Assembly (NCBI RefSeq): GCF_003627795.1
Contig: NZ_CP032687.1
Coordinates: forward strand, 513,597-577,596
DNA: 64,000 nucleotides
Source: Rhizobium sp. CCGE531
GTDB lineage: Bacteria > Pseudomonadota > Alphaproteobacteria > Rhizobiales > Rhizobiaceae
Direction: 5' to 3'
Shown: positions 55,277 to 64,000 of the stretch, piece by piece
How the letters are laid out: each line of letters starts with the position of its first letter
Position numbering within the stretch: the stretch's first letter is position 1
Translations under genes and position numbers: made by a program
Notes under the pieces: model-generated
Database searches by the model: none
What the model saw: the letters and a program-made list of their open reading frames with translations, nothing else
Told to the model about the DNA's origin: nothing

Positions 55277-57704
55277 CCTGAACTCCTCTCGTTCGTAGCC
55301 AGTGGATCGGCCAGTCGCGGCCGTGTTTGGAACTGAGCGTGCGGATGCGCTTCAGGTCTTCCTTGCCGGATGCGCCAACGAAACTGAGCGCCACGGGGCC
55401 GAGCGACATGTCGAAGAGCCGCCTGCCTTCGGACGTTGCGACGTAATATTCTCGCTTAGGAATCGCATTCGAAACGATCTCGATCTGTCTCTCGTTGAAG
55501 CCAATCCGCTCATAGAACTCGCGGGTCCCAGGCTCACTTGCGGCGCCGTTCGGCAGGCAAATTTTCGTGGGGCAGGATTCCTTCAACACGTCGATGATGC
55601 CGGAACGCTCAGCATCGGAAATGGATTGCGTGGCCAATACCACCGCGCAGTTCGCCTTGCGCAGCACCTTCAGCCACTCTCGGATCTTGCTCCTGAAGAC
55701 CGGATGGCCGAGCATCAGCCAGGCTTCGTCTAGGACGATGAGGCTCGGTGAGCCATCGAGGCGCTTTTCGATGCGGCGGAACAGATAGGTGAGAACAGGT
55801 ACGAGGTTCCGCTCGCCCATGTTCATCAACTCTTCGATCTCAAAGGTCTGGAATGAGCCAAGCAACAGTCCGTCTTTCTCAGCATCGAGAAGCTGGCCCA
55901 TGGGACCATCGACGGTGTAGTGATGGAGCGCGTCCTTGATCTCGCGCATCTGTACGCCGCTTACAAAGTCCGAGAGAGATCGGCCCGCTGCACTGGCCAT
56001 CAAGCCAATCTGGCGAGAGACCGCATTGCGGTGGTCCGGGGTGATGGTCACGCCCTGCAGCGCGATCAACATCTCGATCCATTCCGCGGCCCATGCGCGA
56101 TCACTGTCGCTGGAGAGGTCCGACAGCGGGCAGAAGGCCAGCGCCTTCGCCTCTTCTTGAGCGTCGCCACCGATCTCATAGTGATCACCTCCGGTGGCAA
56201 GGGTCAGCGGAAGGAGAGAGTTCCCCTTGTCAAAGGCGAAGATCTGGGCGCGTTCATAGCGCCGGAACTGCGCGGCGATTAGTGCAAGCAGCGTCGACTT
56301 GCCCGAACCGGTCGGCCCAAAAATGAGTGTGTGACCGACGTCGTCGACATGTAGGTTCAGCCGGAACGGCGTCGACCCGCTCGCCACCTGCATCAGTGGC
56401 GGTGAATTCGGCGGGTAGAACGGGCACGGCGCGACAGGGGAGCCCGACCAGACAGAGTTGAGCGGAATGAGATCGGCAAGGTTGCTGGTATTGATCAGCG
56501 GTTCGCGGATGTTGCAATACCAATTGCCCGGTAGGCTGCCGAGGTAGGCATCGGTGGCGTTGAGCGTTTCGATGCGCGCCCCGAAGCCCTCCGCCTGAAT
56601 AAGTCTGCGGATGGACTCTGCCTTTTCCTGCAGTCCTTCACGATCGTGATCGAAGAGAACGATGACGGGCGTGTAATAGCCGTATGCGACCAACTGCGAC
56701 GAAGCCTGGGCGATAGCCTCTTCTGTCTCGGCGACCATGTTCATGGCGTCCTGATCAAGCGAACGGCTCTGCGTCTGAAAAAGCTGGTCGAAGAATGGGC
56801 GCACCTTCTGCTGCCATTTCTTGCGGGTCCGCTCCAGTTTTTGTCTGGCCTCCTGCGCGTCGAGAAAAATGAAGCGCGACGACCAGCGGTAGGTTAGCGG
56901 CATGAGATCGAGGCTGTTGAGGATCCCCGGCCAGCTCTCGGCCGGCAGGCCGTCGATCGCGACGACACCGAGGAAGCGGCTTTCAACCTTTGAGGTCAGC
57001 CCATGTTCAAGCTCGGCGGTCGCGATCCAGTCGAGATACATGGGCGCATCCGGCAGCCGGATCGGATGGTTGTCACCAGTGATGCAGAAGCGAACGAATT
57101 GGAGCAGTTCGTCGTAGCGGGCAACCCGCGCCCCTCCCCTCTCGAGAGCCTCCCGCGTTTCCATGCGACGGATCGAAAGCGTATTGGCGAAATACTGCTC
57201 GATCTCGCGGACCGCGTTCTTGAAAATGAACAGCACCGTGTCGGCATAGGTCTTCTTGCGGCTCACCTCGTCCGAGTAGATGTATTTGCTGAGCGCCGTT
57301 TTTTTGGATTCGAGCGGCCGATAGGTCAGGATCAGCGCGTGTTTACTCTCGAAATGCCCCTGTTCGCGGGCGAAATGCGCCCGCCGCTCGGCGTCGATCG
57401 CGCGAGTTACAGGATCGGGAAAGTGACAACGATTATCCGACGGATAGTCGAATGTCGGGATGCGAACTGCCTCGACCTGGATCATCCAGCCGCTCCCGAG
57501 CCGCGAGAGGATTGTATTGATATGGCGCGACAGTTCGTTGCGATCGAGGGCCGTGGCGCTCTCTGAATCTGGTCCCGCAAAATACCAGGCGGCCATCAGG
57601 CTTCCGTCTTTCAACAGGAGAACACCATTGTCGACGAGGCCGGCATAGGGGACGAGATCAGCAAAGGATGGGTCGGGGGCCCGGAAGCGTTTGAGAGCGA
57701 CCAT
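55248..57704 (-). CDS. trbE: TrbE, secretion ATPase (VirB4-like)
   Basis: An 818-residue ATPase. Walker A is FGPTGSGKSTLLALI, Walker B LIVLDEAWLMLGHPV, with RKANCAVVLATQSISDAERS following. It powers assembly of the mating channel at the inner membrane. GAGAGGAACGC precedes the start; trbD lies 9 bases upstream. The family length (about 815-820) is met in full. Confidence 0.95.
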   Translation of the reverse strand: MVALKRFRAPDPSFADLVPYAGLVDNGVLLLKDGSLMAAWYFAGPDSESATALDRNELSRHINTILSRLGSGWMIQVEAVRIPTFDYPSDNRCHFPDPVTRAIDAERRAHFAREQGHFESKHALILTYRPLESKKTALSKYIYSDEVSRKKTYADTVLFIFKNAVREIEQYFANTLSIRRMETREALERGGARVARYDELLQFVRFCITGDNHPIRLPDAPMYLDWIATAELEHGLTSKVESRFLGVVAIDGLPAESWPGILNSLDLMPLTYRWSSRFIFLDAQEARQKLERTRKKWQQKVRPFFDQLFQTQSRSLDQDAMNMVAETEEAIAQASSQLVAYGYYTPVIVLFDHDREGLQEKAESIRRLIQAEGFGARIETLNATDAYLGSLPGNWYCNIREPLINTSNLADLIPLNSVWSGSPVAPCPFYPPNSPPLMQVASGSTPFRLNLHVDDVGHTLIFGPTGSGKSTLLALIAAQFRRYERAQIFAFDKGNSLLPLTLATGGDHYEIGGDAQEEAKALAFCPLSDLSSDSDRAWAAEWIEMLIALQGVTITPDHRNAVSRQIGLMASAAGRSLSDFVSGVQMREIKDALHHYTVDGPMGQLLDAEKDGLLLGSFQTFEIEELMNMGERNLVPVLTYLFRRIEKRLDGSPSLIVLDEAWLMLGHPVFRSKIREWLKVLRKANCAVVLATQSISDAERSGIIDVLKESCPTKICLPNGAASEPGTREFYERIGFNERQIEIVSNAIPKREYYVATSEGRRLFDMSLGPVALSFVGASGKEDLKRIRTLSSKHGRDWPIHWLRTRGVQDAAALLNLE

Positions 57705-57713
57705 GCGTTCCTC

Positions 57714-58013
57714 TCAATACCGGCGCCACGGCGAGGAGGTCGCCTTGTAGTAATGCTTGTACGAGATATGGCGGACATAGACCTGTCGCATGAGCGGATC
57801 GGCCTTTGCCATCATTCTCAAGAGCCCGACGATGACAATCCAGACGCCAACGCCGAAGAGCGCCGAATAGATCGTAAGAACGACGAAGATGAGGATGACT
57901 GCGGCCAAGCCGGTGATCAGCACCAGTTCCCGGTCCGCGCCCACCAGAAGGTTCGGGCGCGACAGCGCGCGGTGGATGCGGTTCCGCTGCAGACCGGACG
58001 CGGACTCAGCCAT
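57714..58013 (-). CDS. trbD: TrbD, inner-membrane channel protein (VirB3-like)
   Basis: A 99-residue protein with a VirB3-type start ([20 protein letters not shown]) and two adjacent helices ([20 protein letters not shown] and [17 protein letters not shown]). It overlaps trbC by 8 bases and precedes trbE. Confidence 0.93.
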   Translation of the reverse strand: MAESASGLQRNRIHRALSRPNLLVGADRELVLITGLAAVILIFVVLTIYSALFGVGVWIVIVGLLRMMAKADPLMRQVYVRHISYKHYYKATSSPWRRY

Positions 58014-58389
58014 TTGTCACTCCTGCGCCTTGGAAGCCGTCCGAGGCGACCAGCTCCCTCGTCAGGCCAATTGAAGCTCCAGTCGCGCCGAACAGGCCCA
58101 CAATGGTCGTGGCACCGAGCAGAATGCCGGCGACGAGAACCACGTATACAAGTCGCCGCGCGAAGTCGTTCAACTCCCCACCAAATATGAGCATGCCGCC
58201 GGCTATGGCGACAGCCGCAAGTGCGATGTATCCTGCGACAGGTCCGGTGATCGACTCTTGAATCTGCTGCAGTGGTCCTTCCCAGGGCAGTCCGCCACCG
58301 CCCGAACTGGCGAGTGCCGGATCAAGCGAAGCGAGAACTGTCGTTAGGACAGAGAATGTGACCTTGGCGAGCGAAGGCTTACGCGACAT
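58006..58389 (-). CDS. trbC: TrbC, conjugative pilin precursor (VirB2-like)
   Basis: A 127-residue prepilin: signal region ([20 protein letters not shown]), then [19 protein letters not shown] and two helices ([40 protein letters not shown]). It is expected to be trimmed and cyclised by TraF to form the T-pilus-like mating pilus. The ATG at 58389 overlaps the end of trbB by 11 bases; the open frame to 58530 lies over trbB. Confidence 0.92.
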   Translation of the reverse strand: MSRKPSLAKVTFSVLTTVLASLDPALASSGGGGLPWEGPLQQIQESITGPVAGYIALAAVAIAGGMLIFGGELNDFARRLVYVVLVAGILLGATTIVGLFGATGASIGLTRELVASDGFQGAGVTNG

Positions 58390-59356
58390 GACGGGCCTCC
58401 TCTTCCTCATCGAGTTGGTCTGAACCGATCTGGTATTGGCCCTCCGCGAACCGTTCGATGTGGATGACGTCTCGAACCCGTCGCCCGCGCGGTGTCCGTT
58501 CAATGGAGATGATGAGGTCGACTGCCTCACCGATAACCTCGTGCATCGGCTGCTGGCTTGCTTCTGCGGTCAATTGTTCAAAGCGGCGGAGGGCCGACAT
58601 GGCGGTGTTCGAGTGAATTGTCGCAACGCCTCCGGGATGACCGGTGTTCCACGCCTTCAGCAGAGTCAACGCGGCACCGTCGCGGACTTCGCCGACGACA
58701 ATCCTGTCGGGGCGCAGTCGCATCGTGCTCTTCAGCAATCGTGACATATCAACGGTATCGCTGGTATGCAGAAGAACGGCGTTCTCGGCCGAACAATGAA
58801 TTTCGGCGGTATCTTCGAGGATCACCAAACGGTCTTCGGGGGCGAATTTGACGATCTCATCGATCAACGCGTTCGCAAGCGTCGTTTTGCCAGAACCGGC
58901 GCCCCCGGATACGATGATGTTTCGCCTTTTGGAAATCGCCTTTCGGATCATTAAGGCGTGGCATCCCGTCAGCGCGCCTGACCGCACATATTCTTCCAGC
59001 GGAATTAGGCGTGGGGCACGGCGGCGGATCGTAAAGGCTGGCTTGGCGACCGCTGGTGGTAAAAGGCCTTCGAAGCGGTGCCCACCTATCGGGAGCTCGC
59101 CGGAGATGATCGGTTGCTTCGTGTCTACCTGGGACTGAAGGAAATGCGCCACAATTCCGATCACCGTTTCCGCGGCGACGGGGGACATTTCGCCGGCCGC
59201 CGCAACGCCGTGAGCGAGGCGCTCAATAAAGAGCTTTCCGTCCGGATTGAGCATTATTTCGATCACATCCACGTCTTCCAATGCGGCGCACAGCTTATGG
59301 CCGAGCGCGTCTTGAAGTTTGCAGACAAGCCGGTGGTGAGAGCGGAGCTGGTTCAT
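58379..59356 (-). CDS. trbB: TrbB, secretion ATPase (VirB11-like)
   Basis: A 325-residue hexameric ATPase with Walker [19 protein letters not shown], Asp box [13 protein letters not shown], Walker B-type [20 protein letters not shown], and His box [19 protein letters not shown]. It drives export and channel assembly from the cytoplasmic face. Its ATG overlaps the traI stop (ATGA). Confidence 0.95.
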   Translation of the reverse strand: MNQLRSHHRLVCKLQDALGHKLCAALEDVDVIEIMLNPDGKLFIERLAHGVAAAGEMSPVAAETVIGIVAHFLQSQVDTKQPIISGELPIGGHRFEGLLPPAVAKPAFTIRRRAPRLIPLEEYVRSGALTGCHALMIRKAISKRRNIIVSGGAGSGKTTLANALIDEIVKFAPEDRLVILEDTAEIHCSAENAVLLHTSDTVDMSRLLKSTMRLRPDRIVVGEVRDGAALTLLKAWNTGHPGGVATIHSNTAMSALRRFEQLTAEASQQPMHEVIGEAVDLIISIERTPRGRRVRDVIHIERFAEGQYQIGSDQLDEEEEARHVA

Positions 59357-59991
59357 GGATTTCTCCTTTTCCGCTGCCCATCTGGGGAGATGAATTCAGA
59401 ACGGTAACTGGATGGACGAAGCCTCAGGAATGTCTCGGCGTTCACCGGTAAGGTGCCCGCGACGGCAATTGTCTTGCCAATGTTCTTTGGTTCGCCCAAT
59501 CGCGATAGGTGCCACCCAACGCGTGCAAGGATCCGCTCGAATCGAAGATCGGTCACCGTGACGAGCTCCGTGTACCCATTTGCGATGCACCATTCGATGA
59601 TGCCTGCGAACATGGTCAAAGTGGCCTCGTGGACGAGGCCTCCTCCGCGAAGATCGACCAAGGTTGTGTCCACGCAAAAACGGGAGCTTTCGATCATACT
59701 TGGATGGGCGTTTAGGTGTCCATGCGTTAGCAGTGACGAAAAGACATGGGTCACCATCGTCGGACCCATGGCCGGCAGGAGTCTAGCGCATCCTGCCACA
59801 CGAGCGCTGTCCGATACGGCGAGTATGTAAGTCGGCTGGAGAGCGTCGAAGACGTCCGCTTCCCGGCCGTCAAGAACACCGACCTCCCAACCCAACCGAT
59901 TTGAAAACACTTGAGCTCGAAGTCGATGATGTGCTTCGAGAAGGTGCTGTGCAGGAAGCCCATGTCTGGTCGATATCGCAACAACCTTCAT
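59353..59991 (-). CDS. traI: TraI, acyl-homoserine lactone synthase
   Basis: A 212-residue LuxI-type synthase. The invariant residues are visible: Arg25, Phe29 and Trp35 (LRAQVFSNRLGW), Asp46 and Asp49, Arg70, and Glu-x-x-Arg in ESSRFCVD. It makes the AHL signal that TraR senses from SAM and an acyl-ACP. GGAG lies 6 bases before the ATG at 59991. It is the first gene of the trb operon and diverges from repA across about 380 bases with candidate TraR boxes. Confidence 0.95.
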   Translation of the reverse strand: MKVVAISTRHGLPAQHLLEAHHRLRAQVFSNRLGWEVGVLDGREADVFDALQPTYILAVSDSARVAGCARLLPAMGPTMVTHVFSSLLTHGHLNAHPSMIESSRFCVDTTLVDLRGGGLVHEATLTMFAGIIEWCIANGYTELVTVTDLRFERILARVGWHLSRLGEPKNIGKTIAVAGTLPVNAETFLRLRPSSYRSEFISPDGQRKRRNP

Positions 59992-60052
59992 ACTGATCTC
60001 CGTCGCTTAAATTTATCGACAAAGATCAGCACGGATTAGAATGGCTGGGCAG

Positions 60053-60068
60053 TTGTAGAATCCTACAA
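60053..60068. promoter_or_regulatory. Candidate TraR box upstream of traI
   Basis: TTGTAG-AATC-CTACAA is a near-perfect inverted repeat 62 bases before the traI start. It shares its core with the sites at 60140-60156 and 42259-42275. In Ti plasmids TraR boxes lie between traI and repA and couple transfer with copy number. Confidence 0.6.
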
Positions 60069-60139
60069 GGTATTTTGGTGAGTCGCGCGCGGTTTTGGGC
60101 GACAACGCGCTGATCTGATCTCGCGTGTTATTCCCTTAG

Positions 60140-60156
60140 TTGTAGGAATCACCAGT
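60140..60156 (+). promoter_or_regulatory. Second candidate TraR box in the traI-repA gap
   Basis: TTGTAGGAATCACCAGT matches the minus-strand site at 42259-42275 at all but two or three positions. It is about 215 bases before repA and could serve repABC. Confidence 0.5.
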
Positions 60157-60313
60157 GAACAAATATGCAACGAACGTTGTGACTCGGAGCGGTAACAGAT
60201 TGGATTTGCAAGGGAAATACCGATGGCGGCGTTAACCATAGGTCAAGGGGCGTCCCGGCTATTAACAGTTTATTAGCCGCATTTTCCTTGCCGGCCCGCG
60301 AGAATCGGACATA

Positions 60314-60352
60314 ATAACGGTTCAGTGGCAATATCGGGCCGAAAACCGTTAT
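60314..60352. promoter_or_regulatory. Inverted repeat just before repA, candidate RepA operator
   Basis: ATAACGGTT and AACCGTTAT are perfect 9-bp inverted arms separated by 21 bases, ending 17 bases before the repA start. RepA proteins of repABC replicons repress their own promoter at such sites. Confidence 0.5.
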
Positions 60353-60369
60353 CTGAAAGATTTCTGACA

Positions 60370-61590
60370 ATGAACGCTAATTCGATGGCTTCGCTTAAGA
60401 TGCCGATGCACTTTGAAGATCAAATCCTAGAACAGGGTGATTTGATCTCGAAAAAGCTGCACCTACTTAGCGTACAACGATTCCCGCCCAACGCGAAAAA
60501 GACATTGCGAAGCTTCTCGCTGGCGGAGGTCGCGACCTATGTCGGCGTATCGCAGAGCACATTGAAAAAGCTGCATCTGGACGGAAAGGGCCCCTCCCCT
60601 CAAACATCGTCCTCCGGTCGTCGCTCCTACACCGCCGAACAGATGTTGGAACTGCGTCAATATCTGGATACGCACGGTCGATCCGACAACCGCATGTATG
60701 TTCCCCACCGGCGCGGCGGTGAAAAGCTGCAGGTGCTTGCTGTAGTCAACTTCAAAGGGGGCTCGGGGAAAACCACGACCGCCGCGCATTTAGCGCAGTA
60801 CCTGGCATTGACGGGGCATCGCGTCCTTGCCGTAGACCTCGACCCTCAAGCATCCCTTTCGTCTCTGCACGGCTTCCAACCGGAGCTCGATCAGATCGCG
60901 TCCATCTATGATGCCATTCGCTATGATGGTGCGAGAAAGCCGATCTCGGAGATCATCCAGACCACTAATTTTCCTGGATTGGACATTGTCCCTGCAAACC
61001 TCGATTTGCAGGAGTATGAATATGACACGCCGCTTGCGATGTCTGATAAGTCTTCTAATGAAGGCAAAACGTTTTTCACCCGCATATCGCGGGCTTTGGC
61101 TGAGGTCGACGATCGTTATGATGTCGTCGTCGTCGACTGTCCACCGCAGCTCGGATATTTGACGCTGACCGCACTGACCGCAGCTACAAGTGTTCTGATA
61201 ACAATCCATCCGCAGATGCTCGACGTGATGTCGATGGGTCAGTTCCTTCTGATGCTTGGTGGAATTCTAAAGCCGATCCGTGCCGCTGGTGCGGAAGTGA
61301 ACCTCTCCTGGTACAGATACTTGATTACGCGCTACGAGCCGACCGATGTTCCGCAAGCCCAGATGGTCGGCTTTATGTCCACGATGTTCAACGAGTTCAT
61401 ACTAAAGAACCAGATGGTGAAGTCGACGGCGGTTTCAGATGCCGGAATTACCAAGCAAACTCTGTACGAAGTCGATCGGGCATCCATGAATAGAGGCACG
61501 TATGACCGTGCGATGGAATCGTTGGATGCAGTGAATGCTGAAATTGCCGGCCTCGTTCACGAGTCATGGGGACGTCGATTTGTCAGCTGA
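60370..61590 (+). CDS. repA: RepA, ParA-type partition ATPase and repressor of repABC
   Basis: A 406-residue protein. The N-terminal part contains an HTH (FSLAEVATYVGVSQSTLKKL), followed by the ParA deviant Walker A FKGGSGKTTTAAHL, Walker A' and B (VDLDPQASLSSL; VVVVDCPPQLGYLTLTALTA). It segregates plasmid copies with RepB and represses repABC. The ATG at 60370 fits the usual length; the open frame begins at 60325. First gene of the operon, 59 bases before repB. Confidence 0.95.
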   Translation: MNANSMASLKMPMHFEDQILEQGDLISKKLHLLSVQRFPPNAKKTLRSFSLAEVATYVGVSQSTLKKLHLDGKGPSPQTSSSGRRSYTAEQMLELRQYLDTHGRSDNRMYVPHRRGGEKLQVLAVVNFKGGSGKTTTAAHLAQYLALTGHRVLAVDLDPQASLSSLHGFQPELDQIASIYDAIRYDGARKPISEIIQTTNFPGLDIVPANLDLQEYEYDTPLAMSDKSSNEGKTFFTRISRALAEVDDRYDVVVVDCPPQLGYLTLTALTAATSVLITIHPQMLDVMSMGQFLLMLGGILKPIRAAGAEVNLSWYRYLITRYEPTDVPQAQMVGFMSTMFNEFILKNQMVKSTAVSDAGITKQTLYEVDRASMNRGTYDRAMESLDAVNAEIAGLVHESWGRRFVS

Positions 61591-61594
61591 CAAA
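61579..61594. promoter_or_regulatory. parS: Candidate parS centromere site
   Basis: TTTGTCAGCTGACAAA is a perfect 16-bp palindrome overlapping the repA stop codon. It has the length and CAGCTG centre of parS sites of repABC plasmids (pattern GTTnnnnGCnnnnAAC), which RepB binds and which often lie near repA-repB. The outermost bases differ from the GTT/AAC consensus. Confidence 0.6.
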
Positions 61595-61649
61595 AACGAA
61601 CGTTTTATGCGGAAAAACAAGCAGCTAACGGCTGCTCGGAGCAAATGAG

Positions 61650-62624
61650 ATGGCACGGAAAAATCTGCTCGAGGGACTTGCTGACCTGCATGAAGATAGC
61701 GGCACGGCACCTGCATATCCAATGCGAGGCGCAGGCAAATCTCTCGTGCGTTCGCTGGACGAGCTGGCAAAGCAGGCTGACAAATATCTCGAAGGCGAGG
61801 CAATTATCGAACTTGATCCGGCACAAATTGAAGGCTCCTTCGTAAAGGATCGGATATCAGACGACGACGGCGAGTATCAAGATCTGCTAGAGGCAATTAG
61901 GGTACGTGGGCAGGATACGCCTATTCTCGTGCGGCCCCATACAAAGGTCGATGGTCTTTATCAGGTTGTCTTCGGCCACAGACGGGTAAGGGCAGCAAGG
62001 GACCTCGGCAGAAAAGTCCGGGCTATTGTCAAGGCAATCGACGACCGTTCCCATGTCATTGCTCAAGGGCAGGAAAATTCCGCGCGCGCGAATCTCTCTT
62101 TTATCGAAAGGGCGTTATTTGCCAAGCGCCTGGATGATCTTGGTTACGGCCGAGAGGTGATTTCCTTGGCATTGTCCGCGAATGCGGCTTCGGTCTCGAA
62201 GATGATGACGGTGGCAGAGCGCATCTCGGCTAACGTCATAGAAAAAATCGGGTCGGCTCCCGGTGTGGGCCGAGAGCGCTGGATAGAGCTTTCACTTCTA
62301 GTCGGAAAATTCGCCAATAGCGGCAAAGTGTCAGAAGTTTTGAGCACGGACGGCTTCGACGCATTGCCGTCCGATGAACGCTTTTCATCTCTGTACAAGG
62401 CGCTCAACAGAACAGCGCGGCCCGTGAGGAAGGCGGAGGTTTCGACTCAAAAGGCGAAGTGGCAGCCCCGGGACAAGGCAGTGCAGGCCGAAATCAAGAA
62501 TACGGGCAAAGCTTTCTCGCTCTCGATGAAGGCGAAGAATGCTGGCCGTTTCGGAGAATATCTTTCCCGCAATTTGGATGCGCTCTACGAGCAATTCCTG
62601 AAGGAGGGAAGCAAAGGAGACTGA
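61650..62624 (+). CDS. repB: RepB, ParB-type centromere-binding protein
   Basis: A 324-residue protein with the ParB N-terminal motif (LLEAIRVRGQDTPILVRPHT; VFGHRRVRAARDLG), an HTH (SLALSANAASVSKMMTVAER) and a RepB-specific C-terminus. It binds parS and works with RepA in plasmid partition. AAATGAG precedes the ATG at 61650. Confidence 0.95.
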   Translation: MARKNLLEGLADLHEDSGTAPAYPMRGAGKSLVRSLDELAKQADKYLEGEAIIELDPAQIEGSFVKDRISDDDGEYQDLLEAIRVRGQDTPILVRPHTKVDGLYQVVFGHRRVRAARDLGRKVRAIVKAIDDRSHVIAQGQENSARANLSFIERALFAKRLDDLGYGREVISLALSANAASVSKMMTVAERISANVIEKIGSAPGVGRERWIELSLLVGKFANSGKVSEVLSTDGFDALPSDERFSSLYKALNRTARPVRKAEVSTQKAKWQPRDKAVQAEIKNTGKAFSLSMKAKNAGRFGEYLSRNLDALYEQFLKEGSKGD

Positions 62625-62629
62625 AGCCG

Positions 62630-62690
62630 CAAAAGAAAAAGGCCCCCAAACGACCAAGTCGTGGAAGCCCTTCTCGTATTCCCTAAGCAA
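62630..62690 (-). ncRNA. Counter-transcribed RNA between repB and repC (RepE/incA type)
   Basis: On the minus strand a TTGACA box (62719-62724) with a GATTCT box 17 bases later could start an RNA near 62690. It ends in a strong terminator: arms GGCTTCC and GGGGGCC with an inner ACGAC/GTCGT stem and a TTTTTC run at about 62632. Such short antisense RNAs, in exactly this place, lower RepC synthesis and set copy number and incompatibility in repABC plasmids. Confidence 0.7.
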
Positions 62691-62785
62691 GATTGAGAAT
62701 CGCATTTCCACGAATCCCTGTCAAGAGTCGTAACCGTCGATTTGGCGGGCGGATCTCTTTTGCCTCAATTAAGGTGAGAGAAAAA

Positions 62786-64000
62786 ATGCAGAGTGGAAGT
62801 GTGACGACGCCCTTCGGGCGGCGGCCGATATCGCTTGCCCAGGTAAGAGGGCAAATGAAAACGGCTGAGATGCGGCCAGGTAAGACGGCCGCCAAATGGA
62901 AGATCTTTCGCGATGCCTCGGAGGCGAGGGCAGTGCTCGGCATTCAGGACCGCGCCCTTGCCGTTCTTGATGCGCTCTTGACCTTCTATCCCGACAATGA
63001 GCTTTCGGAAGAGCGCGGCCTGGTGGTGTTCCCATCAAATGAACAGCTTTCCGTTCGAGCGCATGGTATTGCTGGCACGACATTGCGCCGCCACCTTGCT
63101 GCACTCGTCGATGCTGGACTGATCCAGCGCAAAGACAGTGCTAATGGCAAACGATACGCCCGAAAGGACAAGGGCGGCCAGATCGAAGATGCGTTCGGCT
63201 TCAGCCTCGCGCCGCTGCTTGCTCGCGCCGAAGAGCTTGCGCAGCTCGCACAGCAGATAGCAGCCGAGCGCCGGCACTTCCGCAGCGCCAAGGAAGCACT
63301 GACGATCTGCCGTCGTGACGTTCGTAAGCTGCTGACGGCTGCGATAGAAGAGGGCGCTTCTGGCGATTGGGAAAAGCTGGAGGGCTACTACGTGCAGCTG
63401 CTCGCAGGCATCCCCCGCTCCCCAACCCTCAAAGATATTGAATCCGTCCTCGACGAAATGCGAATGTTGCGTGAAGAGATCATCAACCAACTGGAATTTC
63501 AGGAAGATTCTCAAAAAACAGATAGCAATGATGTCCAAATTGGACGTCACATACAGAATTCAAAACCCGAATCCAGCAATGAATTTGAACCTTGCTCTGA
63601 AAAAGAGCAGGGGCCGAAATCGAACCCAGACATTGGGCGAATGCGAGAGCCGATAAAGGCTTTTCCACTGGGAATGGTCTTGCAGGCCTGCCCTGAGATT
63701 TCGAATTACGGGCCGGGCGGGGCGGTCGGGAGTTGGCGCGATCTCATGTCAGCCGCGGTGGTCGTGCGATCGATGCTGGCCGTCAGTCCGAGTGCCTACC
63801 AGAATGCCTGTGAGGCACTCGGTGCCGAGAATGCTGCGGCCGTGATGGCCTGCATCCTCGAAAGGGCAGGGCACATCAACAATGCGGGCGGTTATTTGCG
63901 TGACCTCACCCGCAAGGCAGAACGCGGAGAGTTTTCACTTGGGCCGATGTTGATGGCGCTGATGCGAACGAATGGTTCGCCAGGCCGGAGAGCATCATGA
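62786..64000 (+). CDS. repC: RepC, replication initiator
   Basis: A 404-residue initiator starting MQSGSVTTPFGRRPISLAQV, with NEQLSVRAHGIAGTTLRRHL (winged-helix DNA-binding), LEGYYVQLLAGIPRSPTLKD, and the C-terminal block YGPGGAVGSWRDLMSAAVVV...LGAENAAAVMACILERA. The stop codon is the last three bases of the window, so the gene is complete. AAGGTGAGAG precedes the ATG at 62786. An AT-rich stretch at about 63490-63600 inside the gene is where oriV lies in related plasmids. Confidence 0.95.
   Translation: MQSGSVTTPFGRRPISLAQVRGQMKTAEMRPGKTAAKWKIFRDASEARAVLGIQDRALAVLDALLTFYPDNELSEERGLVVFPSNEQLSVRAHGIAGTTLRRHLAALVDAGLIQRKDSANGKRYARKDKGGQIEDAFGFSLAPLLARAEELAQLAQQIAAERRHFRSAKEALTICRRDVRKLLTAAIEEGASGDWEKLEGYYVQLLAGIPRSPTLKDIESVLDEMRMLREEIINQLEFQEDSQKTDSNDVQIGRHIQNSKPESSNEFEPCSEKEQGPKSNPDIGRMREPIKAFPLGMVLQACPEISNYGPGGAVGSWRDLMSAAVVVRSMLAVSPSAYQNACEALGAENAAAVMACILERAGHINNAGGYLRDLTRKAERGEFSLGPMLMALMRTNGSPGRRAS
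63490..63605. other. AT-rich segment inside repC, candidate oriV
   Basis: This part of repC is clearly richer in A and T than the rest of the gene (runs such as TCTCAAAAAACAGATAG and GAATTCAAAACCCGAATCC). In Ti and p42d plasmids the replication origin lies within repC in such a region. No iterons were seen. Confidence 0.35.

Noticed and set aside
1..64000. CRISPR arrays, rRNA genes, complete insertion sequences
   Set aside because: No regularly spaced repeats, rRNA signatures or intact transposase genes with terminal repeats were found by eye.

Overview
The window looks like part of a repABC-type, self-transmissible plasmid of a nodulating alphaproteobacterium (Rhizobium/Sinorhizobium/Agrobacterium relatives). 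The reasons are a complete repABC replicon at the right end (60-64 kb), a full Ti-type quorum-regulated conjugation system next to it (39.7-60 kb: traCDG, traAFBH, traM, traR, traI-trb), and two sequences that match the rhizobial nod box, one upstream of a nodT-like gene (about 8.76 kb) and one upstream of a second-copy glmS/nodM (about 20.8 kb). No rRNA, intact tRNA gene, CRISPR array or complete insertion sequence was seen.

Left part, 1-27.6 kb (cargo). The most striking piece is at the very start. The C-terminal end of a lysine/ornithine N-hydroxylase is followed on the same strand by a PhyH-type dioxygenase, a one-domain cupin and a methionyl-tRNA-synthetase-like protein. A cupin, a MetRS-like protein and an amine N-hydroxylase are the parts of the known N-N bond-forming hydrazine synthetase machinery (Spb38/Spb40, Tri26/Tri28), but here the cupin and MetRS-like parts are separate adjacent genes. 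A convergent FAD/NAD(P)-binding protein follows. Then come an IS110 remnant, DoxX, an aldose-1-epimerase-like protein, nod box plus NodT-like outer-membrane factor, a DUF1269 protein, a DEDDh exonuclease, an orphan ParE-like toxin, an RND pump (membrane fusion protein plus permease), an FMN reductase, nod box plus NodM, an exported chorismate-lyase-like protein, two Hsp20 genes with a ROSE-type RNA thermometer, a secreted PHB-depolymerase-like esterase, an HsdR-N protein and a PmtA-like methyltransferase.

Middle, 27.6-39.5 kb (plasmid accessory block). These are genes typical of large rhizobial plasmids: Toprim/DUF3991, DUF1419, a methylase/helicase tail, NYN-LOTUS, a ParB-like protein, ArdC-like antirestriction protein, DUF736, HU, a zeta-like kinase with a small overlapping partner, WGR, and a membrane-anchored SNase. 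Several are broken by one or more frameshifts, and a deleted second copy of the DUF736 unit can be recognised, so this block is decaying while the flanking transfer genes are intact.

Right part, 39.7-64 kb (transfer and replication). traCDG and traAFBH diverge from an oriT with an RSF1010-like nick core. traM and traR converge. traI and trbBCDEJLFGHI form one leftward operon that appears to lack trbK. A shared palindromic motif lies in both the traC/traA and the traI/repA intergenic regions and is a candidate TraR box. repABC carries a candidate parS at the end of repA, and a counter-transcribed RNA with a clear terminator between repB and repC.
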